From Bacteroidales bacterium (lineage in GTDB: Bacteria > Bacteroidota > Bacteroidia > Bacteroidales > WCHB1-69), in the NCBI GenBank assembly GCA_031254735.1, contig JAIRTU010000055.1, forward strand, positions 1 through 9,762: a DNA stretch of 9,762 nucleotides, given 5' to 3'. Shown one piece after another: positions 7,643 to 9,762 of the stretch; position 1 is the stretch's first letter; each line of letters opens with the position of its first letter. Made by a program: the position numbers and the translations under genes. The notes below the pieces were generated by a model. It saw nothing but the letters and a program-made list of their open reading frames with translations, was not told the DNA's origin and did no database searches.

Positions 7643-9016
7643 ATGTTTATTAATATTATTGTTAAACGGTTGAGAAACAAAAAAATCCTTTTGTTAGGAT
7701 TTGGAAGAGAGGGAAAGTCTACCTATTCTTTTATCCGAAAACATTTTCCCGACATGTACATAACTGTTGCCGACAAAGACCGTGAAGCCGTTTTTCCTGT
7801 TTTGGAAAACGATCCTTATGTCAATTGGATATACGGCGAAGATTATTTATCGGTGTTGGAAGATTATGATGTGGTGTTGAAATCGCCGGGGATAAGTTTG
7901 AAAGACGTTCCGCTGTCGGATACGTCTAAAATTTCTTCTCAAACCGATTTGTTTTTACAGGCATTTGCTCCTCAATGTATCGGGATAACAGGCACGAAAG
8001 GAAAAAGCACCACCGCAAGCCTTTTGTATCATGTTTTGCGGCAGACGAAACGCGATGTTTTGTTAGCGGGAAATATCGGCGTGCCGTTTTTTGATATTGT
8101 TGACGACATACGTCCGTCCACCAAAATAGTGTTGGAGCTTTCTTCGCACCAATTGGAATATGTTTCTACTTCTCCGCACATAAGCGTTTTGTTGAATATT
8201 TTTGAGGAACATTTAGACCATTACCGCAGCTTTGCCCATTATGGAGAAGCAAAATTCAATATTGCCCGACGTCAAAAGAGGAATGATTTTTTTATTTACA
8301 ATACAGTCGATGAACAGATTTTGAAATTATCGAAAGAGCAGAACATACAATCGAAAAGCATGGGTTTTTCTTTTGAGCCGAACGAAAAATCGGTTTCCTA
8401 TGTTCGAGATGCTTGTTTTTATGTGTTGAAAGAAGATAATACGGAAGAAAAAATCGCTGAAATACGCGAAGATTTTCCTTTGAAAGGAAAACATAATTTG
8501 CAGAATGTTGCGGCGGCGATTGCAGCTTTGCAATGTCTGGGAACGGATAACGAAAGGATAGAAAAGGCGATTTATTCGTTCAAAGGACTTGAACACCGTT
8601 TGGAGCGGGTAGGGGAGTTTGGCGGAATTGTGTTTTACAACGACAGCATTTCTACTGTTCCGCAAGCCTCGATTGCCGCAATTGAAGCCTTGAAAAATGT
8701 GGATACCATTATTTTGGGCGGTTTTGACAGAGGGATTGATTATCGATTTTTTGTTGATTTTTTGGAGAACTCCGATATTCGGAATTTTATTTTTACCGGC
8801 GAAGCAGGACAGCGAATGATGAAATTGTTCCCCACTGCAACGCATAAAAATTTATATTTCAAAGAGATGTATCCCGAAATTGTAAAGCTGGCAAAAACAT
8901 GTACACAAGAGGGAAAAATTTGTCTGCTTTCTCCGGCGGCGGCAAGTTACGACCAATTTAAAAATTTTGAACATCGGGGTAAAAAATTCAAAGAATTGTT
9001 GTCTGCTAATCAATAA
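7643..9016 (+). CDS. murD: MurD-family ligase (UDP-MurNAc-L-alanine--glutamate ligase), MurD2-like
   Basis: Mur ligases of this type add glutamate to UDP-MurNAc-L-alanine with ATP in the cytoplasm, the second amino-acid step of peptidoglycan precursor synthesis. The 457-residue protein has the three Mur domains: N-terminal nucleotide-substrate fold (GFGREGKST, 19-27), central ATPase (GTKGKSTT, 117-124; AGNIGVP, 142-148; ELSSHQLE, 165-172; LDHY, 191-194; GLEHRLERV, 315-323), and C-terminal domain (GGFDRG, 359-364; LLSPAAAS, 428-435; FKNFEHRG, 439-446). Two signatures differ from canonical MurD: GTKGKS in place of GTNGK, and NDSISTVP (333-340) in place of NDSKATN, whose Lys contacts the substrate. 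From memory these, with GFGREG, mark the MurD2 subfamily that adds L-glutamate. It also lies outside a division and cell-wall cluster. So an L-Glu ligase or a second MurD is possible. ATG at 7643 is 4 nt after merR. Confidence 0.88.
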   Translation: MFINIIVKRLRNKKILLLGFGREGKSTYSFIRKHFPDMYITVADKDREAVFPVLENDPYVNWIYGEDYLSVLEDYDVVLKSPGISLKDVPLSDTSKISSQTDLFLQAFAPQCIGITGTKGKSTTASLLYHVLRQTKRDVLLAGNIGVPFFDIVDDIRPSTKIVLELSSHQLEYVSTSPHISVLLNIFEEHLDHYRSFAHYGEAKFNIARRQKRNDFFIYNTVDEQILKLSKEQNIQSKSMGFSFEPNEKSVSYVRDACFYVLKEDNTEEKIAEIREDFPLKGKHNLQNVAAAIAALQCLGTDNERIEKAIYSFKGLEHRLERVGEFGGIVFYNDSISTVPQASIAAIEALKNVDTIILGGFDRGIDYRFFVDFLENSDIRNFIFTGEAGQRMMKLFPTATHKNLYFKEMYPEIVKLAKTCTQEGKICLLSPAAASYDQFKNFEHRGKKFKELLSANQ

Positions 9017-9043
9017 GGAACAGTATTTGTTTTTCGTGAAAAA

Positions 9044-9762
9044 ATGACAAGAGACCGATCGACAGCGAGATACAACATAGGAATTGCTTTGAGCGGCGGC
9101 GGCATCAAAGGCTTGTGTCATGCCGGCGCTTTGAAAGCCTTGAACGAATACGGCATCAAACCCGATATTATTTCGGGCGTGAGTGCCGGCGCTATTGTCG
9201 GGGCGTTGTATGCCGACGGCTATTCTCCCGACGAGATTAACGAGATATTTTCCAATGTCAGCTTTTCTCGATTTGCCAAAATACAGTTTCCAAAAGACGG
9301 TTTTTTTCATATTGATATTTTCAAAGATTTTTTGGACAAAAAATTGCGAGCCAAGACCTTTGAAGCCTTGAATATTCCTCTTCGCATTGTGGCTACCGAC
9401 TTTGATCACGGCAAAACGGCTGTTTTCGAGCATGGCAATCTCCTTGATCCCGTCATTGCTTCTTGCAGCTTGCCGATACTGTTTAAACCTGTGAAAATTA
9501 ACGGTATTCATTATGTGGACGGAGGCGTGTTAAAGAATTTTCCGGTAGGAACAATCTATCACGACTGCCGATATGTGGTGGGGGTGAATGCAAGTCCTTT
9601 TATCACCAAAGAATACATTCGTAGCCTTAGAGAAACTATTGCCCGAACGTATTTTTTTATGTCGAAAGCAAATATTTTGCAAGATAAAGCCTTATGCGAT
9701 ATGCTGATAGAACCTCAAAATATGGCAAGCTATGAACTTTTTGACGTGGAAAAAAGTAATGA
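9044..9762 (+). CDS. patatin-like phospholipase, 3' end outside window
   Basis: This is a predicted serine lipid hydrolase of the patatin/RssA group. The visible 239 residues contain the oxyanion-hole motif SGGGIKG (17-23), the nucleophile elbow GVSAG (45-49, Ser47) and the second dyad residue in VDGGV (Asp159), the complete Ser-Asp dyad. No signal peptide is present, so it should be cytoplasmic or membrane-peripheral. The C-terminal part is cut by the window end, but most such short bacterial patatins have about 250-320 residues, so little is missing. It starts 27 nt after the murD-like gene with no clear promoter, so it is probably the third gene of that transcript. The natural substrate cannot be inferred. 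The ATG at 9044 gives the usual short lead before the first strand. Confidence 0.9.
   Translation, partial: MTRDRSTARYNIGIALSGGGIKGLCHAGALKALNEYGIKPDIISGVSAGAIVGALYADGYSPDEINEIFSNVSFSRFAKIQFPKDGFFHIDIFKDFLDKKLRAKTFEALNIPLRIVATDFDHGKTAVFEHGNLLDPVIASCSLPILFKPVKINGIHYVDGGVLKNFPVGTIYHDCRYVVGVNASPFITKEYIRSLRETIARTYFFMSKANILQDKALCDMLIEPQNMASYELFDVEKSN

Noticed and set aside
8852..9511. Minus-strand frame of 219 codons opposite the end of the murD-like gene and the patatin gene
   Set aside because: The plus-strand patatin has an intact Ser-Asp dyad and motifs; the antisense translation has none.

Overview
The window reads as a Bacteroidota (most likely Bacteroidales) chromosome. The main evidence is the promoter style: several genes are preceded by the TAnnTTTG -7 box of the Bacteroidota primary sigma factor, two of them with a TTG-type -33 element 20 nt upstream. 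Shine-Dalgarno sites are nearly absent and leaders are A/T-rich. The F1 beta subunit also carries the insertion before the QMNEPPGAR region that I associate with this phylum, and epsilon is the short form. All recognised genes lie on the + strand.

Layout. 1-705: the 3' part of an EcoRI-type adenine methyltransferase gene, strikingly A+T-rich, whose last codons run into a G+C-rich block with two small inverted repeats (about 653-745). 846-2237: an ATPase of the AAA/DUF4143 family behind a well-formed promoter. 2396-3496: a two-gene nucleotide unit, a P-loop nucleotide-kinase-like protein followed by a dCMP deaminase. 3544-3819: a DUF1294 membrane protein, overlapped at its stop by a possible 39-residue ORF. 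3999-5780: atpD-atpC, the catalytic beta and the short epsilon subunits of F1 ATP synthase, without the other atp genes beside them. 5781-6035: a 255-nt spacer with a good promoter and a 19-bp stem-loop placed at its predicted transcription start. 6036-7250: clpX, away from clpP. 7306-9762: a MerR-type regulator, a MurD-family ligase and a patatin-like lipase (cut by the window end), tightly packed and probably one transcript.

Most of the window is housekeeping: energy (atpDC), protein quality control (clpX), cell wall (MurD-like), nucleotide supply (kinase and deaminase). The left end looks accessory. Three things deserve a second look. First, the MurD-like ligase has the motif set I associate with the MurD2 (L-glutamate-adding) subfamily rather than canonical MurD. 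Second, the kinase/dCMP-deaminase pair mirrors, as two genes, the domain order of the anti-phage deaminase AvcD. Third, the clpX leader carries an uninterrupted 19-bp stem-loop with a short ORF start in its loop. No complete new multi-gene system is evident from sequence alone.
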